A DNA stretch of 7,087 bases from Candidatus Omnitrophota bacterium (GCA_016206565.1 JACQRG010000068.1:1-7087); one strand, 5' to 3'; shown: positions 1 through 5,755, numbered from the stretch's first letter. The notes: generated from the letters alone by a model not told the origin. Program-made: numbers and translations.

Positions 1-2
1 AG

Positions 3-164
3 GTCATGACGCGCCACCCCAAGACCATCGGCGCGGATCACCTGGCGGCGGAGGCGCTGCAGATCCTGCGCGAACAGCGCATTGACGAGCTCGTCGTGGT
101 GGATGGACAGCGCCCCGTCGGCCTGCTGGACGTGCAGGACTTGCTCAAAGCGGGGTTTGTATAA
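3..164 (+). CDS. kdsD: Arabinose-5-phosphate isomerase KdsD, C-terminal CBS end (partial)
   Basis: The frame is open from the window edge and stops at TAA 162-164, leaving 53 residues. They read as the last part of a CBS domain: VMTRHPKTIGADHLAAEAL, then RIDELVVVDGQRPVGLLDVQDLLKAGFV at the stop. The ending 'VGLLDVQDLLKAG' is typical of the second CBS repeat closing KdsD/GutQ sugar-phosphate isomerases, which convert ribulose 5-phosphate to arabinose 5-phosphate, the first committed step of Kdo synthesis in the cytoplasm. The SIS catalytic domain lies upstream of the window and cannot be checked. A CBS end alone could belong to another CBS protein, but kdsC (Kdo8P phosphatase) follows at once, which makes KdsD the best reading. 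Confidence 0.85.
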   Translation, partial: VMTRHPKTIGADHLAAEALQILREQRIDELVVVDGQRPVGLLDVQDLLKAGFV

Positions 165-170
165 ACTCTA

Positions 171-303
171 TGGCTAAATCCCAAGCACCAAATCCCAATG
201 ACCAAATAAACACCAAGCTCCAAATCCCAAGCACCAAACCAACTGCTTGGAATTTGCAATTTGGAATTTATTTGGGATTTGAAATTTGGTGCTTGGAGCT
301 TGG
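171..303. repeat. AT-rich inverted array of 7-base words (CCAANNN / NNNTTGG)
   Basis: This intergenic block between kdsD and kdsC is far more AT-rich than its surroundings. The left half is built of words beginning CCAA at about 7-base spacing (CCAAGCA, CCAAATC, CCAATGA, CCAAATA, CCAAGCT and so on, 181-240). The right half is the complementary style (TTGGAAT, TTGCAAT, TTGGAAT, GGATTTG, 247-303). CCAAGCTCCAA (213-223) is exactly complementary to TTGGAGCTTGG (293-303), and CCAA-CTGC-TTGG (239-250) forms an inner tip. The RNA could therefore fold into a long imperfect hairpin. No coding function is likely. Short frames across it encode only low-complexity W/G/L/F-rich peptides. Confidence 0.8.
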
Positions 304-312
304 CGTGTAACG

Positions 313-855
313 ATGGCGGTTCCCCCTCCCTGGTCCCCGCAGCTGCTGCAGCGCGCGTCGCGCGTCACGACGCTGATCGCGGACGTGGACGGCGTGCTGA
401 CCGACGGGCGCATCGTCTACGCCGAGTACGGCGATGAGCTGAAGTTCTTCGACGTGCAGGACGGCGCCGGGCTGGTGTTCTGGCACCGGGCCGGCCTGCG
501 GTCGGCCATCATCACGGCGCGCACCTCCAAGCTGATGAAGCGCCGGGCCAAGGAGCTGCGGGTGGATGCGCTCATCCAGGGCAAGCTCATGAAGCTGCCG
601 GTCTATGAGCAGCTGCTCAAGAAATGGCGCCTGAGCGACGAGCAGGTGTGCGTCATCGGGGATGACCTGATGGAGCTGCCGATGCTCAAGCGCGCCGGCC
701 TGGCGGTGTGCGTGCCGGAGGCGGTGGAAGAGGTGCGGCTGGCCAGCCACTATGTGACCAAGCGCCCCAGGGGCAGGGGGGCGGTACGGGAAGTCATTGA
801 AGCCGTTCTTAAAGCTAAAGGATTATGGGACCATATCTTAGCGCAGTACTCATAG
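313..855 (+). CDS. kdsC: 3-deoxy-D-manno-octulosonate 8-phosphate phosphatase (KdsC)
   Basis: This 180-residue HAD-superfamily phosphatase matches the usual small, cap-less KdsC length. HAD motif I is DVDGVLTDG, with nucleophile D24 and general acid/base D26. Motif II threonine is T68 in AIITAR (many family members have ITGR). The conserved lysine is K94 in QGKLMK, and motif III is GDDLMELPM with D117 and D118. The C-terminal YVTKRPRGRGAVREVIE resembles the family's glycine-rich GAVRE tail that reaches a neighbouring subunit in the tetramer. It removes phosphate from Kdo 8-phosphate to give Kdo in the cytoplasm. ATG 313 was chosen because the longer frame from TTG 286 runs into the repeat array. 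A GGAG at 296-299 is only a weak, distant ribosome site. Context with kdsD supports the call. Confidence 0.93.
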   Translation: MAVPPPWSPQLLQRASRVTTLIADVDGVLTDGRIVYAEYGDELKFFDVQDGAGLVFWHRAGLRSAIITARTSKLMKRRAKELRVDALIQGKLMKLPVYEQLLKKWRLSDEQVCVIGDDLMELPMLKRAGLAVCVPEAVEEVRLASHYVTKRPRGRGAVREVIEAVLKAKGLWDHILAQYS

Positions 856-971
856 GGAAAGCGGAGAGATGCCTATTTTTCAGGCATGTATGTTAACAGA
901 TAGTAAAAGTATTGAAGATTTATTGAAGGTTGGGTATACTTTCAGGCAGAGAAAGGCAGGTGATCCCGAGC
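856..971. other. AT-rich intergenic gap between kdsC and the HTH gene
   Basis: This stretch is visibly AT-rich compared with flanking genes. It holds a promoter (912-940) and a small inverted repeat ATGCCT (869-874) / AGGCAT (882-887) with a T-rich loop. That hairpin has no T-run after the stem, so it is not called a terminator. No gene is seen. Confidence 0.6.
912..940 (+). promoter_or_regulatory. Sigma70-type promoter for the HTH gene
   Basis: TTGAAG (912-917) and TATACT (935-940) are separated by exactly 17 bases. The first shares TTGA with the consensus -35 and the second matches TATAAT at 5 of 6 positions. Transcription would begin near 947, about 25 bases before ATG 972. This excludes the longer reading starting at TTG 930. 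No activity is shown by sequence alone. Confidence 0.6.
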
Positions 972-1175
972 ATGCGGAAAAATCATGCGCCTGACAAAGG
1001 GCAGATTATGACCCTGCGTGAAGTCGCCAAGTACCTGGGCCTGCACGTCATGACCGTGTATAAGCTCACACGGGAAGGCCGGGTGCCGGCGGCCAAGATC
1101 GGCGGGCAGTGGCGCTTCAAGCGCAACGTGCTGGACGAATGGCTTGAAGCCCAGATGCACCGCCACGCTGCGTAA
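972..1175 (+). CDS. Small excisionase/MerR-like helix-turn-helix protein
   Basis: This is a 67-residue protein consisting almost entirely of one DNA-binding domain. From about residue 13 it reads MTLREVAKYLGLHVMTVYKLTREGRVPAAKIGGQWRF, the pattern of the excisionase-type winged HTH family (helix-turn-helix, then 'G-x-(I/V)-P-A-x-K-(I/V)-G-x-x-W-R-F' wing). NVLDEWLEAQM follows as the closing helix. No effector or catalytic domain is present. The start at ATG 972 has an AGGTGA ribosome site at 958-963. ATG 1008 with AAGGG at 997-1001 is a credible alternative and would give just the core domain. The gene has its own promoter. A phage-like excisionase role is unlikely because no integrase or attachment site is seen. 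A local transcription regulator is possible but unproven. Confidence 0.8.
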   Translation: MRKNHAPDKGQIMTLREVAKYLGLHVMTVYKLTREGRVPAAKIGGQWRFKRNVLDEWLEAQMHRHAA

Positions 1176-1252
1176 ATCCTTCGCTGTATCCTACGAGCTG
1201 CCTCGCCGGCGACGGCACAGTGCGTTGTTCTTCCCCCGTATGTCCTTCCGAA

Positions 1253-1281
1253 TTGACGCTCTTTCCCGCTTAGAGTAAGAT
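1253..1281 (+). promoter_or_regulatory. Sigma70-type promoter for the lpxL-lptC-lptA operon
   Basis: TTGACG (1253-1258) matches the -35 consensus at 5 of 6 positions. A 17-base spacer separates it from TAAGAT (1276-1281), which matches the -10 at 4 of 6. The expected transcript start is near 1288, just before the first arm of the foldable leader at 1298. The 77 bases between the HTH stop (1175) and this promoter show no other gene or clear site. Confidence 0.5.
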
Positions 1282-1297
1282 ACTCCTCTGTGCCATG

Positions 1298-1382
1298 ATC
1301 CCACCCCCTGTCGGCTCGCTGCAGGCGAGCACAACTCAACCTGACGTCTTGGGCCCTGCGGGCCCACGACAGGTGGTGGGAT
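1298..1382 (+). promoter_or_regulatory. Structured leader: three-way-junction fold covering SD and start codon
   Basis: The outer stem pairs ATCCCACCCCCTGTCG (1298-1313) with CGACAGGTGGTGGGAT (1367-1382), 15 of 16 positions, with one C/T mismatch. Two perfect hairpins sit inside and abut the outer stem without gaps: GCTCGC/GCGAGC (1314-1319, 1325-1330) with loop TGCAG, and TGGGCCC/GGGCCCA (1350-1356, 1360-1366) with loop TGC. A 19-base unpaired strand (1331-1349) joins them. The outer stem's 3' arm contains the Shine-Dalgarno AGGTGG (1371-1376) and the first two bases of ATG 1381. A competing 6-bp hairpin GGGATG/CATCCC (1378-1383, 1387-1392) overlaps the base of the stem. I do not recognise it as a known riboswitch class. 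An operator made of two distant half-sites is the main alternative. Confidence 0.55.
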
Positions 1383-3240
1383 GAAGCATCCCATGCGTCG
1401 TCGTTTCATGTACTGGGGCTTCCTGGGGTTGCAGGCCGTCGCACGGCTGCTTCCGGTGGGGGCAGCACAGGCCTGCGGCCGCTGGCTGGGCCGCGTGGCA
1501 TGGCTGCTCCTGCGCCGGGAAGCGGCCCGCACCGAGCAGCACCTGGCGTATGCCTTCGGCGAGGCGCTCTCGGCGCCTCAACGGCGGCGCATCGCAAGAC
1601 AGGTCTTCGTCAATCTGGGCCAGACCGCCATGGAATGGCTCCTGCTGCCGCGCCTCTCCCCCCAGGCAATCCAGCGCTTGGTGACGGCCGAGGGCATCGA
1701 GCATCTGCGGCAGGCCATCGCCAAGGGCACCGGGGCGATTGTCGTGACCGCCCACTTCGGCAACTGGGAGCTGATCGCCTTGTACCTGCGCAGCCTCGGG
1801 TTTGAGTGCGCCGTCTTAGCCCGCCGGCTGCGGTATCCGGAGTACGAGTCGTTTTTCATCGGCCTGCGCGGCGCGCGCGGGGTGCCCACGCTGGCGCGCG
1901 GATCGGTGAAGGAAGTCGCGCAGCTGCTGCGCGCCAACCGGCTCGTGGGGCTGCTGCCGGATCAGGACGTGGAGAGCCTGGAGGGCGTCTTTGTGGATTT
2001 TCTCGGGCATCCGGCCCATACGTCCGTGGGCCCGGCCGCGCTGTCGCTGATGACCGGCGCACCCATCATCCCCTGCGTCATGCGGCGCGAGGGCTCGCAG
2101 TTCCGCCTGCTGGTGGAGCCGCCGGTGGGCATCGCCCGCAGCGGCGACCGGCGCCGGGATCTGGCCGCCTTGACGCAAACCTGGAGCGATGTCCTGGCCT
2201 CCCACATCCGGCGCTGCCCGCAGCAATGGGTGTGGATGCATCGCCGCTGGAAAACGCAGCCTCCTGCGGAGGCTGCGGCTGTGGGCTCAGGGCTCAGGGT
2301 TCAGGGCAACGACCCCGAACCGCACCTATCTGGCGGTAGCGCGCAGCCCGGGCTGGCCGTGTTGCTTGTCGCTTGTTGCTTGTTGCTGAACGCGGGCTGC
2401 GGCAAACCGGCTCAGCGGGCCGCCGAGCCGGCGGATAGCGCCGAGCAGCAGATGTCCACCTTCAACCTCACCGGCTACGAGCCCGACGGCAGCAAGCGCT
2501 GGGACCTCGAGGGTCGCAGCGCGCAGCTGGACGGGCAGCAGGTCACCATCCTGCGGCCGCACGCCACCGGCTATGAGGCGCAGCGCACCTCGCACTTAAC
2601 CGCCACCGCGGCGGTGGTCCAGCAGAGCAACCGCCGCGTGCGGCTGGAGCATGATGTGACCATCCACACCTCGGACGGCGTGTGGTTCACGACCCCCGCG
2701 CTGTACTGGTCGCCGGACCTCAACCAGTTCAGCGGCGACTCGCCGGCGCGCATCGAGACCGACCACATGCTGGTGCGCGGCCGCGGCGTGGAGGGCTCCA
2801 CGCAGCTGAAGCACGCGCGCCTGCTCTCGGACGTCGAGGTCGTCTTAAACCCCAGCGACGACGAGCCGGCCGTGCCCGGGGGCCGGCGCCAGGTCATCAT
2901 CACGTGCGACGGGCCGCTGGCCCTGGACTACGAGCGTAACATCGCGGTCTTCGAGCAGAACGTCCATATCGCCGACCCGAACGGCGACGTCTACTCGGAC
3001 AAACTGACGGCCTACTTCAACCAGGGCACGCGCACCATCCGCTACGCCGAGGCCGAGGGCCGGGTGCGCATCCACCAGCACCAGCACGTCGCCGAGAGCG
3101 AGCGCGCGATCTATGAGCCCGCACTCGGCAAAATCACGCTGGTGGGGCGGCCGTCGCTGCTGCTCTACCCGGAGGAGTCCGGCGGCCAGACCCCGTCCTT
3201 CAGCGATCTGGCGATCGTCGCGCCGCAGCGTCGCAACTGA
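1381..3240 (+). CDS. lpxL-lptC-lptA: Fusion: LpxL-type lipid A acyltransferase + LptC + LptA/OstA domain
   Basis: One 619-residue frame joins three functions normally made separately. Residues 1-292 are an LpxL/HtrB-type acyltransferase: a hydrophobic N-terminal anchor, catalytic HFGNWE (H125, E130, the H-x4-D/E motif), LLPDQDVE, and the closing WVWMHRRWKT. This part normally adds a secondary acyl chain to Kdo-lipid A on the cytoplasmic face. A low-complexity linker follows (about 293-324), then a hydrophobic segment AVLLVACCLLLNAGC with C340, lipoprotein-like but with N at the -3 lipobox position. Residues about 353-505 resemble LptC (FNLTGYEPDGSKRWDLEG, SDGVWFTTPALYW). About 514-610 resemble LptA/OstA repeats. 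In the fusion the hydrophobic segment could cross the membrane and place LptC-LptA in the periplasm. Internal GTG 2359 is a possible separate lptC start but has no clear ribosome site. The stop overlaps lptB by one base. Confidence 0.85.
   Translation: MKHPMRRRFMYWGFLGLQAVARLLPVGAAQACGRWLGRVAWLLLRREAARTEQHLAYAFGEALSAPQRRRIARQVFVNLGQTAMEWLLLPRLSPQAIQRLVTAEGIEHLRQAIAKGTGAIVVTAHFGNWELIALYLRSLGFECAVLARRLRYPEYESFFIGLRGARGVPTLARGSVKEVAQLLRANRLVGLLPDQDVESLEGVFVDFLGHPAHTSVGPAALSLMTGAPIIPCVMRREGSQFRLLVEPPVGIARSGDRRRDLAALTQTWSDVLASHIRRCPQQWVWMHRRWKTQPPAEAAAVGSGLRVQGNDPEPHLSGGSAQPGLAVLLVACCLLLNAGCGKPAQRAAEPADSAEQQMSTFNLTGYEPDGSKRWDLEGRSAQLDGQQVTILRPHATGYEAQRTSHLTATAAVVQQSNRRVRLEHDVTIHTSDGVWFTTPALYWSPDLNQFSGDSPARIETDHMLVRGRGVEGSTQLKHARLLSDVEVVLNPSDDEPAVPGGRRQVIITCDGPLALDYERNIAVFEQNVHIADPNGDVYSDKLTAYFNQGTRTIRYAEAEGRVRIHQHQHVAESERAIYEPALGKITLVGRPSLLLYPEESGGQTPSFSDLAIVAPQRRN
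2255..2277. repeat. Perfect 10-bp palindrome at the end of the LpxL domain
   Basis: CGCAGCCTCC (2255-2264), loop TGC, and GGAGGCTGCG (2268-2277) form a perfect stem directly after the codons for the last LpxL residues (WKT). It begins the repetitive linker of the fusion gene. Confidence 0.75.
2283..2321. repeat. GGGCTCA 7-base word array with a small hairpin, inside the fusion linker
   Basis: GGGCTCA (2283-2289), GGGCTCA (2290-2296), GGGTTCA (2297-2303) and GGGCAAC (2304-2310) are head-to-tail 7-base words. The third word and what follows pair with CCCCGAACC (2313-2321): GGTTCAGGG (2298-2306) matches at 8 of 9. The same word family recurs at 6880-6945. Because 7 is not a multiple of 3, the array reads through all codon phases and encodes a low-complexity GSGLRVQGNDPEP linker. 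Confidence 0.75.
2362..2387. repeat. TTGCTTG 7-base word array encoding the hydrophobic segment
   Basis: TTGCTTG (2362-2368), TCGCTTG (2369-2375), TTGCTTG (2376-2382) and TTGCT (2383-2387) follow one another directly. In the reading frame they encode LLVACCLLL, the hydrophobic core before C340 of the fusion protein. Confidence 0.75.
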
Positions 3241-3962
3241 TGCAGCTGCTGCGCACCGAGCACCTGGTCAAGGGGTATGACGGCCGCCCGGTCGTGGACG
3301 GAGTCGAGATCCGCGTGGGCCGCGGCGAGATCGTCGGCCTGCTGGGCCCCAACGGGGCCGGCAAGACGACCACGTTCGCCATGATGGTCGGCTACGTCCG
3401 GCCGGACGGCGGGCGCATCCTGCTGGATGAGCAGGACGTCTCCGAGCTGCCGATGTACCAGCGCGCGCGCCTCGGCATCGGGTACTTAGCGCAGGAGCCC
3501 TCCATCTTCCGCAAGCTCACGGTGGAGCAGAACATCCTGGCGGTGCTCGAGACCCTGCGCCTGACGCGCGCCGAGCGGCGCAAGCGGCTCGACGTGCTGC
3601 TCAACGAGCTGGGCATCACGCACTTGGCCCGGCAGCGGGCCTTCACGCTCTCCGGCGGGGAGAAGCGGCGGCTGGAGATCACCCGGGCGCTGGTCACCAA
3701 CCCCCAGTTCATCCTGCTCGATGAGCCGTTCTCCGGCATTGACCCGATCACCGTCTTCGAGGCGCAGGAGATCATCCGGGAGCTCAAGCGTCGCGGGCTG
3801 GGCATCCTGCTGACCGACCACAACGTGCGGGAAACCCTGGAGATCACCGACCGCGCGTACATCATGGCCGAAGGCCGCGTCCTGATCGCCGGCACGGCGC
3901 ACGACCTCATTACCGATCCCCGCGCGCGGGAGATCTACCTCGGCGAGAAGTTCCGCCTGTAA
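3240..3962 (+). CDS. lptB: LPS export ABC transporter ATP-binding protein LptB
   Basis: This is a full-length 240-residue ABC ATPase that powers LPS extraction from the inner membrane (with LptF/LptG, not in this window). Walker A is GPNGAGKTT (36-44, K42). The signature is LSGGEKRRLEITRAL (S138-G140). Walker B is FILLDEPFSGIDPITV (D161, E162), and the switch histidine H194 lies in LLTDHNVRETLEITDRAYI. The 'FSGIDPI' stretch, the 'DHNVRETL' stretch and the ending YLGEKFRL are LptB hallmarks that separate it from the related LivG/LivF ATPases. The start ATG overlaps the previous stop in TGATG, with no strong ribosome site, so translation is probably coupled to the fusion gene. The stop overlaps the next start in TAATG. 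Confidence 0.97.
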   Translation: MQLLRTEHLVKGYDGRPVVDGVEIRVGRGEIVGLLGPNGAGKTTTFAMMVGYVRPDGGRILLDEQDVSELPMYQRARLGIGYLAQEPSIFRKLTVEQNILAVLETLRLTRAERRKRLDVLLNELGITHLARQRAFTLSGGEKRRLEITRALVTNPQFILLDEPFSGIDPITVFEAQEIIRELKRRGLGILLTDHNVRETLEITDRAYIMAEGRVLIAGTAHDLITDPRAREIYLGEKFRL

Positions 3963-5056
3963 TGTTCCGACGAACCGCCGCCAAGACGGAAGGCCCCATC
4001 ACCGCGTCCATCACCGATACGGCGCCGTGCGAGAAATCGCTCTCGCTGCGCGTCAAGCCCGAGCTCATCGCGCCGGTCCGCCTGGAGGTCATCAAGGAGT
4101 TCCAGCGGGAGGCGGCCCTGGACGGGTTCCGGAAGGGCAAGGTGCCGCAGGAGATCGTCGAGCGGCGCTTCGCCGAGGGCATCCAGGAGGAGACGCTGCG
4201 CCGCGTCGCCCGGCAGGCCTTGGAGCAGGTCAGCAAAGACCATGGGCTCAAGCCGGTCGGTCCCTTCGAGCTTGCCAAGGCCGAGCTTGCGGACGGCGAG
4301 GGCTTGCGCCTGGAGGCCAAGGTCGAGGTGGAGCCCGCGTTTGCGCTGGCGAGCTACAAGGGCGTGCCGCTGACGCGGCCCTCCGAGGAGGTCGGCGCGG
4401 CGGATCGAGAAGAGGCGCTGACCAAGCTCCAGGAGTCGCTGGCCCAGCTGGTGCCCACCGGCCAGGGCGAGGCGAAGGAGCGCAAGGTGCCGGCCCGGGA
4501 CGACGAGTTCGCCAAGGACCTGGGCTTCGAGAGCCTCGAGACGCTGACCCGCCACGTGGAGGCCAAGCTGCGCGAGCAGAAGCGCGCCGTCGCGGCGCAA
4601 ACACTCGAGGCCGCCCTGTGCGAGGAGCTGCTGGCGCGCCATCAGTTCGAGGTGCCGGCCAAGCTGGTGGCCCACCAGACCGAGCGGCTGAGCCGCGAGT
4701 TCAAGGTGCGGCTGCTGCTCGGCGGCATGCCGGAGGAGCAGGTGGCCCAGCGGCTCGAGGGGTTCGCCGAGCAGCTGCGCACCAACGCCCATCGCCACGT
4801 CAAGCTGGGCTTCATTCTCGACCGCGTCGCCGAGCAGGAGCAAGTGGCCGTCAGCCAGGACGACATCGTCAAGCGGCTCTGGCAGCTCTCGCAGCGCTGG
4901 AAGAAGGATCCCAAGGAGGTCCGGCGGCTCTTCGACGAGCAGGGCCTCTGGCCCTCGGTCGTGTCGGCCATCCGGCAGGAAAAAACCGTCGCGCTGCTGC
5001 TCGCGAACGCCGCCATCGAGCCGATGCCCGCCACCACAGAAGGAGGGAAGGGATGA
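3962..5056 (+). CDS. tig: Trigger factor lacking the PPIase domain
   Basis: This 364-residue protein compares with about 430 for usual trigger factor, the ribosome-bound chaperone that receives nascent chains. The N-terminal ribosome-binding domain carries the docking loop GFRKGKVP (55-62, canonical GFRxGKxP). After FALASYKGVPL and a helical stretch to LVPTG (163-167), the sequence jumps through about a dozen linker residues straight to DDEFAKDLGFESLETL (180-195), the usual start of the C-terminal chaperone domain. The FKBP-type PPIase domain expected in between is absent. The C-terminal domain (about 180-355) is present, with long charged helices. The start ATG overlaps the lptB stop by one base. 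The stop overlaps clpP by four bases (ATGA). Placement before clpP is common for tig. A SurA-like chaperone is less likely given the docking loop. Confidence 0.92.
   Translation: MFRRTAAKTEGPITASITDTAPCEKSLSLRVKPELIAPVRLEVIKEFQREAALDGFRKGKVPQEIVERRFAEGIQEETLRRVARQALEQVSKDHGLKPVGPFELAKAELADGEGLRLEAKVEVEPAFALASYKGVPLTRPSEEVGAADREEALTKLQESLAQLVPTGQGEAKERKVPARDDEFAKDLGFESLETLTRHVEAKLREQKRAVAAQTLEAALCEELLARHQFEVPAKLVAHQTERLSREFKVRLLLGGMPEEQVAQRLEGFAEQLRTNAHRHVKLGFILDRVAEQEQVAVSQDDIVKRLWQLSQRWKKDPKEVRRLFDEQGLWPSVVSAIRQEKTVALLLANAAIEPMPATTEGGKG
5041..5046 (+). promoter_or_regulatory. Strong ribosome binding site for clpP
   Basis: AGGAGG lies inside the last codons of the trigger factor gene, 6 bases before ATG 5053. 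It fixes the clpP start although the same frame stays open far upstream (to 4027). Confidence 0.85.
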
Positions 5057-5658
5057 CCGTACAGGGACAGATGCTCGTGCCCATCGTCGTGGAGCAATCC
5101 GCGCGCGGCGAGCGGGCATATGACATCTATTCGCGGCTCTTGAAGGACCGCATCGTCTTCATCGGCACGCCCATTGACGACGTGGTATCCAACCTCATCA
5201 TCGCGCAGCTGCTCTTCCTGCAGATGGAAGACCCGGACAAGGACATCAACGTGTACATCAACTCCCCCGGCGGCTCGGTGACGGCCGGCCTGGCCATCTA
5301 CGACACGATGCAGTTCGTCAAGCCGCCGGTGGCGACCTACTGCGTGGGGCAGGCCTCCAGCATGGGGGCCTTGCTGCTGTGCGCCGGCGCCAAGGGCAAG
5401 CGCTACGCGCTGCCCAATGCCCGCATCATGATCCACCAGCCCTGGGGCGGGGTGCAGGGCGCGGCGGCGGACATCTCGATCCAGGCCAAGGAGATCCTGC
5501 GGCTGCGCGAGCGCATCAACGAGCTGCTGGTCAAGCACACCGGCCAGGCGATGCCCAAGATCGAGAAGGACACGGACCGGGACTACTTCATGTCCGCCGA
5601 CGAGGCGAAGGAGTACGGGGTGATTGACGACGTCATTCACGGCAAACCGAAGAAATAG
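5053..5658 (+). CDS. clpP: ATP-dependent Clp protease proteolytic subunit ClpP
   Basis: This 201-residue ClpP is of usual length. It is the barrel-shaped serine peptidase that degrades proteins fed by ClpX or ClpA/C in the cytoplasm. The catalytic triad is complete: S103 in GQASSMG, H128 in MIHQPWGG, and D177 in DTDRDYF. Other hallmarks are the N-terminal LVPIVVEQSARGERAYDIYSRLLKDRIVFIG, INSPGGSVTAGLAIYDTMQ, and the handle region GVQGAAADISIQAKEILRLRERIN. The start is set by AGGAGG six bases upstream and overlaps the trigger factor stop as ATGA. clpX does not follow, unlike the common tig-clpP-clpX order: an inverted repeat and serine-biosynthesis genes come next, so its ATPase partner must be encoded elsewhere. 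Confidence 0.98.
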   Translation: MTVQGQMLVPIVVEQSARGERAYDIYSRLLKDRIVFIGTPIDDVVSNLIIAQLLFLQMEDPDKDINVYINSPGGSVTAGLAIYDTMQFVKPPVATYCVGQASSMGALLLCAGAKGKRYALPNARIMIHQPWGGVQGAAADISIQAKEILRLRERINELLVKHTGQAMPKIEKDTDRDYFMSADEAKEYGVIDDVIHGKPKK

Positions 5659-5744
5659 GTTAAGCCGGTTGAGCCCGTTAGGCCCGTTGCGCCCGTTGTC
5701 GGATGAACAGGCCCAACCGGATTAACCGGCTCAACAGGCTCAAC
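5659..5744. repeat. Hairpin made of two opposed arrays of 9-base words
   Basis: The left arm has GTTAAGCCG, GTTGAGCCC, GTTAGGCCC and GTTGCGCCC head to tail (5659-5694). The right arm carries four complementary-style words, AGGCCCAAC, CGGATTAAC, CGGCTCAAC and AGGCTCAAC (5709-5744). The arms are in exact register. Counting three further pairs near the loop, 31 of 39 positions match around an 8-base loop (5698-5705). It fills nearly the whole gap from the clpP stop to the ribosome site of the next gene. No T-run follows, so it is not a standard terminator, though it could attenuate or protect the transcript. Confidence 0.85.
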
Positions 5745-5755
5745 CAAGAGGAGCG

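Noticed and set aside
171..303. CRISPR-like array.
   Set aside because: Units are only 7 bases, degenerate, and without spacers. The two halves are inverted, and no cas gene is present.
174..413. Minus-strand small frame with W/G/L/F-rich translation.
   Set aside because: The residues come from the 7-base word array read in frame. There is no family signature, and it overlaps kdsC.
869..887. Inverted repeat ATGCCT/AGGCAT considered as a kdsC terminator.
   Set aside because: The stem is only 6 bp and AT-containing. The T-run lies in the loop rather than after the stem.
972..1175. Prophage excisionase implying a mobile element.
   Set aside because: There is no integrase, attachment repeat or phage gene. 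The neighbours are core LPS genes, and such stand-alone HTH domains are common chromosomal proteins.
1331..1349. CTGACG in the leader's single strand considered as part of a hammerhead-type ribozyme core.
   Set aside because: The required CUGANGA and GAAA core strands are not present around the junction.
1806..2339. 177-codon plus-strand frame inside the LpxL domain.
   Set aside because: It is a shadow of the fusion gene, whose frame carries clear family motifs.
4027..5052. Long open frame upstream of and in phase with clpP.
   Set aside because: It overlaps the real trigger factor gene. Its translation is low-complexity R/G/A/P-rich, as expected from high GC in the wrong frame, and the clpP ribosome site marks the true start.
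3935..5119. 394-codon frame on the minus strand.
   Set aside because: It is antisense to trigger factor, its L/R/G/H-rich translation has no recognisable motif, and long shadow frames are expected in GC-rich DNA.
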